From NCBI RefSeq assembly GCF_023169885.1, contig NZ_AP025516.1, positions 124,001 through 188,000 of the forward strand: a DNA stretch of 64,000 bases, written 5' to 3'. This document shows, one piece after another, positions 19,621 through 29,190 of this stretch; within the stretch, counting starts at the first letter, position 1, and each line of letters starts with the position of its first letter. This DNA comes from Desulfofustis limnaeus (GTDB lineage: Bacteria > Desulfobacterota > Desulfobulbia > Desulfobulbales > Desulfocapsaceae). Below the pieces are notes generated by a model, which saw nothing but the letters and a program-made list of their open reading frames with translations, did no database searches and was not told the origin of the DNA. The translations under genes and the position numbers were made by a program.

Positions 19621-20400
19621 ATGACCAGTAAACACCAGCCGCACGGACGGAACAAGACTGCAGCGGACGCTGCCGATGTCATCATCGTGCCCCGGCGCTC
19701 GCGACAGGTGAATCCACTGCCGGAGTTGGCGTTGCTGGTGGTGAATCACTCTGAAGCGGATCTGGCTGTCTCTCTCGCTCTGGCGGATGGCGCCTGCCGT
19801 AACCCGTTTTTTCATTGGCAGCTCGTGGTGGATCGACAGCAGCGGTATTGTTTGGCCGGTCCAGCCCTGGGTGCACCTGCCGCTGGTCTTTTAATGGAGC
19901 AATTGCTGGTGCATGGAGTCAATCGCTTCCTTCTGGTCAGCTGTTGTGGCAGTCTCGATCCGGCCAGTGAGATCGGCGATCTGGTGGTGCCCGTTGCGAC
20001 GGTGACCGACACGAACCTGTCTCGCTGGTATACCGATAGGGACGTGCTGGCCACCGACGCTTCGTTACAACGGGGCCTGAGTGCGTTCGTTTCTCGTCAG
20101 GGACTAGCCACTGCGTCCGGCGTTATCTGGTCGACCGACGCTCCTTATAGAGAGCACCGTTCCGAGCTGTTGGCCCTGCGCCACCACTATGGGGTGGGTT
20201 TTGTCGATATGGAGTTTTCCAGTCTCTGTGCCATCGCTACCTATCGTGGCGTGAGTCTGGCGTCGTTGTTTGTTGTTTCTGATTATCTCTGGACCAAAGC
20301 GTGGCGGCCGGGATTTACATCCTCACGCTTTCGACACCGTTGTAAAACGATTTTGTCGGCTTGTATCGGTCATGGTACCGAGGTCTTTCGATCAGAATGA
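19621..20400 (+). CDS. Nucleoside phosphorylase (uridine-phosphorylase-like)
   Basis: A 259-residue PNP_UDP-family protein that cleaves nucleosides with phosphate. Family blocks are GPALGAPAAGLLMEQLLVHG, LVSCCGSLDPASEIGDLVVP and the active-site GVGFVDMEFSSLCAIATYRGV, in which the Glu normally binds the ribose. The base specificity is not clear. The ATG lies only 8 bp behind the intron 3' end, and the GTGAGA just before it is a weak ribosome site. The intron thus separates this gene from its former upstream sequence, the atpE terminator, so its expression may depend on readthrough or on an intron-borne promoter. Confidence 0.85.
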   Translation: MTSKHQPHGRNKTAADAADVIIVPRRSRQVNPLPELALLVVNHSEADLAVSLALADGACRNPFFHWQLVVDRQQRYCLAGPALGAPAAGLLMEQLLVHGVNRFLLVSCCGSLDPASEIGDLVVPVATVTDTNLSRWYTDRDVLATDASLQRGLSAFVSRQGLATASGVIWSTDAPYREHRSELLALRHHYGVGFVDMEFSSLCAIATYRGVSLASLFVVSDYLWTKAWRPGFTSSRFRHRCKTILSACIGHGTEVFRSE

Positions 20401-20453
20401 TCGCCTTTGTCTTCATGGTCAAAAGATGAAGGTACATTCGAGGTTTTAGAGCG

Positions 20454-21785
20454 ATGAAACGGTTTCATCTGATCAGCCTTGGTTGTCCGAAAAATCTGGT
20501 TGATTCGGAATGCCTCTACGGGCAGCTTTCCCTGAGCGGCTGGACGAGTGTCTCCACGCCTGAGGAAGCTGATGTGCTGATTGTCAATACCTGCGGATTC
20601 ATTCAGCCTGCAGTCGAGGAGAGTATCGAAGAGATTCTTCAACTGGCTGCCTTTAAAGAAGTTGATCCACAGAAGAAGGTGGTGGTTGTCGGCTGCTTGG
20701 TACAGCGCTATGGGCGCCTATTGCTGGAACAGTTACCGGAAGTCGATCTGTTCGTCGGCACCGAGGGAGTTCTGGTCATTTCCGGTTTGCTGGACACTGT
20801 CTACCGAGACGAGCAGCCCGAGCGGTTGGTCATACCGGATCGGTTCCTGATGGATGCAGCTGTTCCCCGGCAGTTATCCACCCCCTTTTTTCGAGCCTGG
20901 TTGAAGGTGGCTGAAGGATGCAATAATTGCTGTTCCTATTGCCTCATTCCTGCCATTCGCGGACCGTTGCGCAGTCGTGACGTGCACGATCTGGTAAAGG
21001 AGGCGCTACACCTCGAACAGGGCGGCGTTCGAGAACTCTCCCTGGTGGCCCAGGACCTTACCGCCTATGGCCTGGACCGCGACGGCTCATCCCGGCTGAT
21101 TCAGTTGCTTGAAGCCCTTTTGGCCGGCACCAATATCGCCTGGATCCGTTTGTTGTATCTGTATCCCAGCGGGGTTTCCGAGGCATTGCTGGAGGTGATT
21201 GCCTCCGAGCCGCGTATTGTCCCGTATCTCGACATTCCTCTCCAACATGTGAGCGATTCTGTCCTGCGCGCCATGAATCGTCGTTACGGCCGCCGCGATA
21301 TCAATCAGCTGTTGGCACGTCTTCGTGCAGTTGTTCCCGGAGCAGCTTTACGGACAACGGTCATGGTGGGTTTTCCCGGGGAGACGGAAAAAGATTTTGC
21401 GGAGCTAATCGAGTTCCTGCGCCTCGCCCGCTTCAATCATCTCGGAGCCTTTGCCTATGCCAACGAAGAAGGCTGTGCTGCTGAAGGGTTAGCAGGGCAG
21501 GTTGATGAAGAGACAAAACAGCAGAGATTGGATGCGGTCTTGTCGGTCCAGGCCGAGATATCGGCAGATATCCAGCAACGGGCCGTAGGATCAATAGAAA
21601 CCGTATTGGTCGAAGGCGTGAGCCGTGAGACTGATTTGCTCCTGGAGGGACGCACCCGCTATCAGGCTCCGGAGATTGACGGCTGTGTCTTGATTAACGA
21701 TGGAGAAGCGAGCCCCGGTGATTTCGTTCAGGTTGAAATCACCGAGGCTCATGTGTATGACCTGGTTGGCCGGATTGTGCCATGA
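20454..21785 (+). CDS. rimO: Ribosomal protein S12 methylthiotransferase RimO
   Basis: RimO adds a methylthio group to an aspartate of ribosomal protein S12. The 443-residue protein has the N-terminal UPF0004 domain (LISLGCPKNLVDSE, VNTCGFIQPAVEES and VVGCLVQRYG supplying three cluster cysteines), the radical SAM CNNCCSYC motif in EGCNNCCSYCLIP, and a C-terminal TRAM domain. SLGCPKN and the overall length identify RimO rather than the tRNA enzyme MiaB. It is 53 bp behind the nucleoside phosphorylase and converges on the HU/IHF gene. Confidence 0.96.
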   Translation: MKRFHLISLGCPKNLVDSECLYGQLSLSGWTSVSTPEEADVLIVNTCGFIQPAVEESIEEILQLAAFKEVDPQKKVVVVGCLVQRYGRLLLEQLPEVDLFVGTEGVLVISGLLDTVYRDEQPERLVIPDRFLMDAAVPRQLSTPFFRAWLKVAEGCNNCCSYCLIPAIRGPLRSRDVHDLVKEALHLEQGGVRELSLVAQDLTAYGLDRDGSSRLIQLLEALLAGTNIAWIRLLYLYPSGVSEALLEVIASEPRIVPYLDIPLQHVSDSVLRAMNRRYGRRDINQLLARLRAVVPGAALRTTVMVGFPGETEKDFAELIEFLRLARFNHLGAFAYANEEGCAAEGLAGQVDEETKQQRLDAVLSVQAEISADIQQRAVGSIETVLVEGVSRETDLLLEGRTRYQAPEIDGCVLINDGEASPGDFVQVEITEAHVYDLVGRIVP

Positions 21786-21822
21786 CCAGGCTCATGGTGA
21801 TCAAGTAAGAAGCGGGTGGCAG

Positions 21823-22104
21823 TTAGCGTTTGCTGTTTACCTGTTCGCGGAGGTCTTTGCCGACTTTAAAAAATGGCAATTTCTTCGGGCTGACCTTGAT
21901 TTTTTTCCCGGTCTTCGGATTCCGCCCTTCATAAGAACCGTAATGCTTAATGACAAAGCTGCCAAAACCACGGATTTCTATGCTTTCCCCGCGGGCCAGC
22001 GCTTCTGTCATGGTGTCGATAACCGTATTGGTGATGGCGGCTGCTTCCCGGTGCGGCACACCAATGTCCTGCGCCAAGGCCTCGATCAATTCGGATTTAT
22101 TCAT
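21823..22104 (-). CDS. HU/IHF-family DNA-bending protein
   Basis: A 93-residue nucleoid protein of the HU/IHF family. The beta-arm signature is EIRGFGSFVIKHYGSYEGRN followed by PKTGKKI; IRGFGSF and GRNPKTG are the standard family blocks. The arm and C-terminal part look more like IHF subunits (particularly IhfB) than HU, but the assignment is uncertain. It has an AGGAG ribosome site. A second, more diverged member lies at 59216-59494. Between this gene and 22349 there is about 245 bp of AT-rich DNA with small hairpins and no gene that I can see. Confidence 0.9.
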   Translation of the reverse strand: MNKSELIEALAQDIGVPHREAAAITNTVIDTMTEALARGESIEIRGFGSFVIKHYGSYEGRNPKTGKKIKVSPKKLPFFKVGKDLREQVNSKR

Positions 22105-22348
22105 ACTACACTCCTGTTTGCGTTAGCAAATCTTCCACGTGTTCGTCGGATGGTGCCCGAACACCTGCCCCCCCAGTTCAGTCATTCAATAAATGGACAA
22201 TGAATTCAGGTTGTTAGTTGCGCACCCTGAAGTGACTGTTTTGATAGCAAGAACAAACAGTTACGGAGATAGCAAGCCGCCAGTACGAGAGACGGATGTC
22301 TAACTCTTTAGATTTAATCAGCTAAATAGGGGTTTGTAAAGGGTAAAG

Positions 22349-23074
22349 CTATAAAAATATCTTTTTCAGATCTTTTTCGGATAAATGGCGAAAATGTCCT
22401 GATTTCAGCTGCCCGAGAAAAAGCTTGCCGTAGGCGGTACGTTTCAGATCAAGAACCGGGTGACCGATGGCGGCGAACATCTTACGGACCTGTCGTTTCC
22501 TGCCTTCATGAATAACGACTTGCAGCCTGGTGGCATGCTCGTGGCGTTTGCGGAGGGTGATCTGAGCCGGGGCGGTACGTCGACCGTCGAGAAGGATGCC
22601 GCGCTGCAATCGGTCGATCTGTTCTTGCCGAGGGCGACCTTGTACCAGAGCTTCATAGGTTTTTGTTGTCTGGTGGCTGGGATGAAGAATCCTGTGGGCC
22701 AGAGCTCCGTCGTTAGTGAGCAGCAGGGCTCCTTCGGTGTCGATGTCGAGGCGCCCGACGGGAAAGACCCGCTCACCAATATCGTGCAGCAGCGAGGTCA
22801 CGATGGGTCGACCTTGTGGGTCGGAAACGGTAGTAACATACCCCTTTGGTTTGTTTAATAGGATATAGACGAACGCTTCCCGGTGCGGATGAATCACTTC
22901 TCCGCGGCAGCGTACTTGCTGCTGTCCGGGGTCGATTTTGCATCCCATCTCGGTGATCACGACGCCATCGACGCTGACCACTCCCTGCTGGATCAGCGCT
23001 TCAGCGGAACGGCGTGAGGCCACGCCGGCCTGGGCCAGGAATTTCTGCAGCCGAACGGTGCGGTTCAACGCCAT
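22349..23074 (-). CDS. rluB: RsuA/RluB-family pseudouridine synthase
   Basis: A 241-residue enzyme that isomerises uridine in rRNA. It has an N-terminal S4 RNA-binding domain (RLQKFLAQAGVASRRSAEALI) and the catalytic block VGRLDIDTEGALLLTNDG with the nucleophilic Asp. LNKPKGYVTT and HEGRKRQVRKMF are further RsuA-family landmarks. The S4-domain start and general form favour RluB (23S rRNA) over RsuA or RluF, but the target base is inferred. It overlaps the 3' end of the ubiD-like gene by 10 bp and is last in that operon. Confidence 0.88.
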   Translation of the reverse strand: MALNRTVRLQKFLAQAGVASRRSAEALIQQGVVSVDGVVITEMGCKIDPGQQQVRCRGEVIHPHREAFVYILLNKPKGYVTTVSDPQGRPIVTSLLHDIGERVFPVGRLDIDTEGALLLTNDGALAHRILHPSHQTTKTYEALVQGRPRQEQIDRLQRGILLDGRRTAPAQITLRKRHEHATRLQVVIHEGRKRQVRKMFAAIGHPVLDLKRTAYGKLFLGQLKSGHFRHLSEKDLKKIFL

Positions 23075-24849
23075 GGCCGGGGGATAAGGCGTTCGTACCT
23101 GGAGTCAACCAGCCTGCGGGTGGCCTCGTCGGTTTCCAGCACTTCCGTGTACCAGGGCTTCATCCGACAATCAAAGACCACCGGTGGTTCCAGTCCGACG
23201 TGAAACCGTCGTACCGAGGCGGCCGAGCCGTGGATATCGGCGGCCGGCTCAAAACGGGTGAAGACCGTCCAGAGAAACTCCTGCATCGATTCAGTGGCGG
23301 CAGCGCTGTCGTCAACCAGGATGATGACCGGCCATCGATTGACGCCGGGTTCAGCGGCGAGGCGCTTGGCCAGATTTTCGTCCCCGGCGTAGCTGGTTCC
23401 CTGCACCACCAGTGTTCCCGGCAGGTAGGCCACCGGCTGTGAACAGCCGGGAGGGAGCGTGCCCTGAAATTCACCGGGCAGGCGGCGTCGCGGTTCCTGC
23501 CCCAGTCCCAAGAGCATGGCTTTTGATCCTTTGTTCACCGAAGGTCCGGTGTAATCAAGGGTATCTTGGGAGACATTGGCAAAGATGAACAGGTCGGTGG
23601 ACCAGTCGATCCGCTCCAGAACATGGGTCCACAGAGCTTTGAAATCAGTAATGTCCACGGCACCGTCGGTGGCAATGAGAAACTTGCTCAAGGACAGCTG
23701 GCCCTCACCGAGTATGCGCAATCCGCAGGCAAAGGCTTCACGGGGATAGCGGTCGGCGACCCGGGCCGCAGCCAGACAGTGAAAACCGGTTTCTCCGTAG
23801 GTTTTCAGAGCCTTTACTCCCTTCATAACGAGGGGAAACAACGGTGAGAGCAATTCCTGCAGATAATCTCCGAGGTAGTAGTCTTCCTGGCGCGGCCGTC
23901 CTACCACCGTGGCAGGATAGATGGCATTGCGGCGATGGTAGAGGTGCGATGCCTGAAATACGGGGTAGTCGTGTTGTAGGGAATTATATCCATAATGATC
24001 ACCGAACGGTCCTTCGGGCCTCCTGAGATGCGGAGGCACGATGCCTTTGACGGCGAATTCGGCCTGGGCCACCAGTCGATGACCACCGAGCGGATCCTGG
24101 ACCATCGGCAATTTCGAGCCGATGAGCAGCGAGGTGAGGAGGAGTTCGGGAAGATCCTCCGGTAGCGGGGCAACCGCCGAGAGCATCAGAGCGGGCGGTC
24201 CGCCGATGAACAACGTAAGCGGCAAGGCCTGATTTCTCTGTTCGGCCGCGTGATAGTGATAGCCGCCGCCTTTATGAATCTGCCAATGAATCCCAGTGGT
24301 GCGGTCATCGTAGCGCTGGATCCGGTACATGCCGAGGTTATGTCCTTTACCGTCGGGATGTTCGGTGTAAACCAGCGGCAAAGTGACAAAAGGCCCACCG
24401 TCGCTGTGCCAGGAGGTCAACAGTGGCAGGCTGGAAAGTTGCGGCGGTCGCTGGCAACAGTCGAGAATTGGTCCTCGGCGAACCGTCTTCAAGCCGATTC
24501 GGGCAGCATCGAGCAGCAGGGTTCGATTCTGCCAGAGCGTGTTCAAGGAGGGTGGCAGGGCGGTCTCCAAGAGCCGAACGATATCTCTGACGAAGTGTAC
24601 GGGTGTAGTGCCGAAGGCGAGATCCAGCCGTTTCTGCGTCCCGAACAGGTTGGTGACCACGGGAAACCGAGAATTTTTGACCGAACGGAAAAGCAACGCC
24701 GGACCTTGACGGGAGATGACCCGACGATGGATTTCCGCGATTTCCAGATAGGGGTCGACTTCTTCGTCGATGGTCAAGAGCTCATTTTCTGCGGCAAGGA
24801 GATCGAGGTAGGCGTGCAGGTCGTGGAGGGGGCGTTTATTCATGGGCAT
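23065..24849 (-). CDS. UbiD-family decarboxylase
   Basis: A 594-residue member of the UbiD family, prenylated-FMN enzymes that decarboxylate aromatic or polyprenyl acids. Blocks seen are NLFGTQKRLDLAFG near the N-terminus, YRIQRYDDRTTGIHWQIHKGG, PEGPFGDHYGYNSLQHDYPVF with the conserved Glu/Asp of the active site, and PATVVGRPRQEDYYLG. In bacteria that use the futalosine route, such proteins act in menaquinone synthesis; with no ubiX or other quinone gene here the substrate stays open. Start 24849 overlaps the upstream stop by 14 bp; an ATG at 24894 has a better AGGAG site but a 59-bp overlap. Confidence 0.88.
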   Translation of the reverse strand: MPMNKRPLHDLHAYLDLLAAENELLTIDEEVDPYLEIAEIHRRVISRQGPALLFRSVKNSRFPVVTNLFGTQKRLDLAFGTTPVHFVRDIVRLLETALPPSLNTLWQNRTLLLDAARIGLKTVRRGPILDCCQRPPQLSSLPLLTSWHSDGGPFVTLPLVYTEHPDGKGHNLGMYRIQRYDDRTTGIHWQIHKGGGYHYHAAEQRNQALPLTLFIGGPPALMLSAVAPLPEDLPELLLTSLLIGSKLPMVQDPLGGHRLVAQAEFAVKGIVPPHLRRPEGPFGDHYGYNSLQHDYPVFQASHLYHRRNAIYPATVVGRPRQEDYYLGDYLQELLSPLFPLVMKGVKALKTYGETGFHCLAAARVADRYPREAFACGLRILGEGQLSLSKFLIATDGAVDITDFKALWTHVLERIDWSTDLFIFANVSQDTLDYTGPSVNKGSKAMLLGLGQEPRRRLPGEFQGTLPPGCSQPVAYLPGTLVVQGTSYAGDENLAKRLAAEPGVNRWPVIILVDDSAAATESMQEFLWTVFTRFEPAADIHGSAASVRRFHVGLEPPVVFDCRMKPWYTEVLETDEATRRLVDSRYERLIPRPWR

Positions 24850-25111
24850 GTTTTGAAGATGAGTGTTCTCGGCCTTCACGGAGAAACAGGTCATGATACT
24901 CCTGTTTGGAGAGATGGCGGTGCAGCAGTTTGGAGCAGAAGTCGATGAGGGCGGCGATCTCGTCGCTGCTCATTCGGGAGCTGAGCAGCTCTGCCAGTTG
25001 CTCCTGGCCAAGCAATTGCAGGTAATGGGCGCAGGAGCTTCGGTCGAGTTCCTCGTCGAGGCCGAAGCAGATGGCGGATGCCGACGGCGGTTGCTTCATG
25101 CTCTCTTTCAT
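24836..25111 (-). CDS. Small protein of unknown function in the ubiD-like operon
   Basis: I do not recognise this 91-residue protein. It is soluble and probably all helical (for example LLGQEQLAELLSSRMSSDEI and DFCSKLLHRHLSKQEYHDLF), with three cysteines and a His-rich, charged tail. It overlaps the gene before it by 4 bp (ATGA-type) and the gene after it by 14 bp or more, so it is embedded in a tightly coupled operon. That arrangement makes it a real gene rather than a chance frame. A helper or regulator role for the UbiD-like enzyme is only a guess from position. Confidence 0.68.
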   Translation of the reverse strand: MKESMKQPPSASAICFGLDEELDRSSCAHYLQLLGQEQLAELLSSRMSSDEIAALIDFCSKLLHRHLSKQEYHDLFLREGREHSSSKHAHE

Positions 25112-25509
25112 CCCGAGATAATATGGTAATGGACTGTCCGTGTCCGCGGTCCGTCGAATTCGCAGAAGAACAGTTTCTGCCAGGTACCGAGTTGGACGGT
25201 TTGGTTTCGGATGGCGACGGTAACCGAAGTGCCGATCAAGCTGGCCATGATATGGGCCGGGGAATTGCCTTCCAGATGACGGAAGGGATAGTTCATCGGC
25301 ACGAATTGACTGAGGCCGTCAAGGATATCAACCGCCACGGTCGGATCTGCTCCTTCATTGATGGTCAGACCGGCGGTGGTGTGCGGGTTGAACAGAAAGA
25401 GCAAACCCTGGTCGACGCTGCATTGCGCAACTGCCGCGTTAACCTCCCTGGTGATGTCGAGAAATTCCATGGGTGCTGTGCTGCGCACGGAAAATGAGCC
25501 ATTGAACAT
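25108..25509 (-). CDS. YjbQ/UPF0047 family protein
   Basis: A 133-residue single-domain protein of the YjbQ (UPF0047) family, trimeric proteins of which some have weak thiamine-phosphate synthase activity. The signature is FNPHTTAGLTINEGADPTV, followed by HLEGNSPAHIMASLIGTS and the C-terminal GTWQKLFFCEFDGPR. All the conserved His, Glu and Asn residues are present. The ATG at 25509 has a GAGGA ribosome site; longer frames to 25569 have no support. It is the first gene of the yjbQ, small unknown, ubiD-like, rluB operon. The physiological role is unknown. Confidence 0.9.
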   Translation of the reverse strand: MFNGSFSVRSTAPMEFLDITREVNAAVAQCSVDQGLLFLFNPHTTAGLTINEGADPTVAVDILDGLSQFVPMNYPFRHLEGNSPAHIMASLIGTSVTVAIRNQTVQLGTWQKLFFCEFDGPRTRTVHYHIISG

Positions 25510-25856
25510 AGGGTCCTCATGCAGGAAGCGTTTACGTGTTGTCGCCGACGGCTTGATAACACGAGACAACTATAGGTGTTTTGCGACCCTGCGTCAACGA
25601 CTGGGGTTAATGATGGGCGGTGAATGAACAGCAGTTGCCCATCGACCCGGATCGCGCTATGGTCAGACCACAAACGATCTGAATTGCGGTTCATCCGGAC
25701 CTGATAGACAGGCCATCGGTGGCCTGCTGTCAGGTGCGGACCTACGGTGGCGAGCCGACAGGTCGTCGCCAACCGTTTTCCATCGATACCATTCGCCTTC
25801 TCGGTTACCGAGACGTACGCTTGGGCCGGATGAACCTGAATTACGGAGTGAACGAG
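25510..25856. other. Divergent intergenic region, no gene seen
   Basis: This 347-bp stretch separates the divergent yjbQ and aroK genes. It contains a short imperfect inverted repeat around 25707-25733 (GACAGGCC and GGCCTGCTGTC) and no convincing promoter by eye. Short open frames crossing it have no ribosome sites and no recognisable protein, so I treat it as non-coding. Confidence 0.5.
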
Positions 25857-26396
25857 ATGAATTGCAACCAGACGAAACCATCGATAGTCCTCGTCGGAGC
25901 CCGGGCGGTGGGTAAGACGACCATTGGACGAAAACTTGCCGAGTCGCTCGGCTTTGCATTTTGCGATACGGATGAGCTGATTCGGGAACGGGCGGGATGC
26001 GCCATCGCCGATCTGGTTGCCGAGCAGGGCTGGCCGGCCTTCCGCGCCTTGGAACGAGAGGTCTTGGTCGGTTGCGTTGAACGGGAAAGCACCGTCGTCG
26101 CTACCGGGGGTGGGGCCGTCTTGCACCTGGATGTCTGGCCTCAGATTAAACGTCGGATGCTTGTTTTCTGGCTGACGGCGCCGTTGGCTGTCGTGCGCGC
26201 CAGGCTCGAGGCGGATCCGCACAGCGCTTCGCTGCGGCCTTCGCTGACCGGTGAGGATGTTGTGCAGGAGTACGAAAGGGTCCTGAGGCAACGGGAGCCG
26301 CTGTATCGCGACGTGGCCGATCGGATAATCGATTGCGACGCTCTTGACAGCGATCGTATCGTTTCCGATATTATGAAGATATTGGTTTTTTCATGA
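25857..26396 (+). CDS. aroK: Shikimate kinase
   Basis: Phosphorylates shikimate in the pathway to chorismate and aromatic amino acids. The 179-residue protein has the Walker A GARAVGKTT (residues 14-22), the shikimate-binding CDTDELI with Asp37 and Asp39, the VATGGGAVL glycine triplet, and a lid with SLRPSL. A GGAG ribosome site lies upstream of the ATG at 25857; the conserved fold starts right there. Glycogen synthase follows about 100 bp later. Family assignment is firm; a nucleoside-kinase relative is unlikely because the DTD and GGG blocks are intact. Confidence 0.9.
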   Translation: MNCNQTKPSIVLVGARAVGKTTIGRKLAESLGFAFCDTDELIRERAGCAIADLVAEQGWPAFRALEREVLVGCVERESTVVATGGGAVLHLDVWPQIKRRMLVFWLTAPLAVVRARLEADPHSASLRPSLTGEDVVQEYERVLRQREPLYRDVADRIIDCDALDSDRIVSDIMKILVFS

Positions 26397-26501
26397 GCTC
26401 AATGGAGTAGTCCGAGTGAACTCCCGATCCGGGATCATTTCCGCACCTCGATGTCCTGTTGCCGATGCGGCTCCACGTCGAGATGTGGTGAATACGAGGT
26501 G

Positions 26502-28130
26502 GCGGTGAAGGATCAAATCGAATCCATCTGGATGCTGGCCCGGGAATACGGGGAGATCGCTGGCGCCGGTGGGGTCAAGGACGTGGTTGCCCAACTCTCC
26601 AAGGCGCTGGCCCGCGGCGGTAAACGGCAGGTGCAGGTGATCTTGCCCTGCTATGGCTTCATCTCTCCGAGCGCTTTGGGATTCTCGCTTCTCGCCGATC
26701 CTCTGCGGCCCGATCAGCCATTGACGTATGAAGTGGCAATGAACTATGTGGGCCAAGAACGGGTCGAGCGGGTCCGGGTCTGGCATCGGGTTCAGGATCG
26801 GGTGCAGCTGCATCTGTTGGAAGGCGAACGATTCCTCGAAAAAGGGGGGGTTTACACCTATACCCGGCAGGAACAGCAACGGGAGTCCTGGAAAACCCAG
26901 GGAGCTGGACATTACGACTATTTTGCCATGAACATCCTGCTGCAGAAGGCAGCACTCGACCTGCTCATCCTGCTTGGCGAGCGGCCGCAGATCATCCACT
27001 GCCACGATGGCCATACCGCGGTGACACCGGCACTGATGCGCGAATGTTCCGGCTATCGCCATTATTTCCGGTCCACGGCGGCGGTGGTGACGATTCATAA
27101 TGCCGGTGTGGGCTATCATCAGGAGGTTTCCGATCTTCCTTTTGTACAGGCGATTACCGGGTTGCCATGGCGGGTGGTACGGGGATCCTGCCTCGACCAC
27201 AGCTTTGATCCCTTCATTGCCGCCGGCAGTTACGCCTCGCTGTCCACGGTGAGTGATAATTATGCCCGGGAGCTGCAGGAATCGGATCATGACTATCTCA
27301 CCGGCTGGCTCGGGCACCGGCTGCGTGACCGGGGGGTGGCGATCAGCGGCATCACCAACGGCATTGATCCGTCCGGTTTTGATCCGCGCTTTCCCGATCG
27401 GGCCGGAATCGCCGCTGCCTACGACCTGACTGACGACACTGATGACTTGAGCGGCAAGCGAGTTTGCAAGCGTGAGTTGCTGCAGGTCCTGGTGGAACCG
27501 GCCGAGCCGGATGACGACAGCCGGGTCGGATTTCTTACCCACGACGAGGAGGCCCCGCTCTTTACCTTCATTGGCCGGCTCAGTGATCAGAAAGGGGTCG
27601 ATGTGCTGGTGGACGCCATGCGGCTGTTTCTCGCCGGCCCCAACCCGGCACGGTTCGTCTGTTTCGGCAGCGGCGGAGAGCGGGAGGAGTCAGCGTTGGC
27701 GGCAGTGGCACAGCATCCGGATTACCACGGACGGGTCTGTTTTCTCCGGGGATTCGATCCACAGCTTGCCAACAGGATCTATGCTGCCGGTGATTTCTTC
27801 GTTATTCCATCGCGCTATGAACCATGCGGGTTGACTGATTATATCGCCCAGCTGTTCGGCAACCTGCCGGTCGTGCACCACGTGGGTGGCCTGGTCAAGG
27901 TGATCGATGGGGAGACCGGATTTGCCTACCAGGACAACACGCCGGAACAGTGTGTCGAGGCGTTGTTCCGGGCCCTGAAGACTTACGGGCAGCGGCCGCT
28001 GTTGCGGCAGATGCAGAAAAATGCGGTGGACAAGATCTACCGGCACCATACCTGGGCCGAGGTGAAAAAGGACTATCTCTCCCTCTACCGGGAGACTCGT
28101 TCACAATTGCTGCGCCAATCGCGCAGATAA
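26502..28130 (+). CDS. glgA: Glycogen synthase (GT5 family)
   Basis: Builds alpha-1,4-glucan from ADP-glucose (or UDP-glucose). The 542-residue protein has the GT5 N-terminal nucleotide-sugar block AREYGEIAGAGGVKDVV (usual form KTGGLGDV), a middle IHCHDGHTA, and the C-terminal FIGRLSDQKGVDVLVDAM and PSRYEPCGLTDYIAQ with the catalytic Glu region. A GTG at 26502 preceded by GAGGTG matches the usual N-terminus; an ATG at 26451 would add a Cys-rich leader with no ribosome site. The KxGG motif is changed to GAGG, with Lys replaced by Ala, which departs from classical GlgA. It is followed closely by gapA and a dikinase-like gene, which suggests a reserve-glucan and lower-glycolysis unit. Confidence 0.88.
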   Translation, partial: AVKDQIESIWMLAREYGEIAGAGGVKDVVAQLSKALARGGKRQVQVILPCYGFISPSALGFSLLADPLRPDQPLTYEVAMNYVGQERVERVRVWHRVQDRVQLHLLEGERFLEKGGVYTYTRQEQQRESWKTQGAGHYDYFAMNILLQKAALDLLILLGERPQIIHCHDGHTAVTPALMRECSGYRHYFRSTAAVVTIHNAGVGYHQEVSDLPFVQAITGLPWRVVRGSCLDHSFDPFIAAGSYASLSTVSDNYARELQESDHDYLTGWLGHRLRDRGVAISGITNGIDPSGFDPRFPDRAGIAAAYDLTDDTDDLSGKRVCKRELLQVLVEPAEPDDDSRVGFLTHDEEAPLFTFIGRLSDQKGVDVLVDAMRLFLAGPNPARFVCFGSGGEREESALAAVAQHPDYHGRVCFLRGFDPQLANRIYAAGDFFVIPSRYEPCGLTDYIAQLFGNLPVVHHVGGLVKVIDGETGFAYQDNTPEQCVEALFRALKTYGQRPLLRQMQKNAVDKIYRHHTWAEVKKDYLSLYRETRSQLLRQSRR

Positions 28131-28140
28131 GATAAACGCA

Positions 28141-28168
28141 GCCGTCCGCCGGGTTGCCCGGCGAACGG
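28141..28168 (+). promoter_or_regulatory. Hairpin before the gapA ribosome site
   Basis: CCGTCCGCCGGG-TTG-CCCGGCGAACGG makes an 11-pair stem with one mismatch and a 3-base loop in the 52-bp gap between glgA and gapA, ending a few bases before the AAAGGAGG ribosome site. There is no T run, so it is probably not a terminator. It may stabilise or insulate the gapA part of the message. Confidence 0.5.
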
Positions 28169-28182
28169 AGCAAAGGAGGTAG

Positions 28183-29189
<1,007 letters not shown>

Positions 29190-29190
<1 letters not shown>

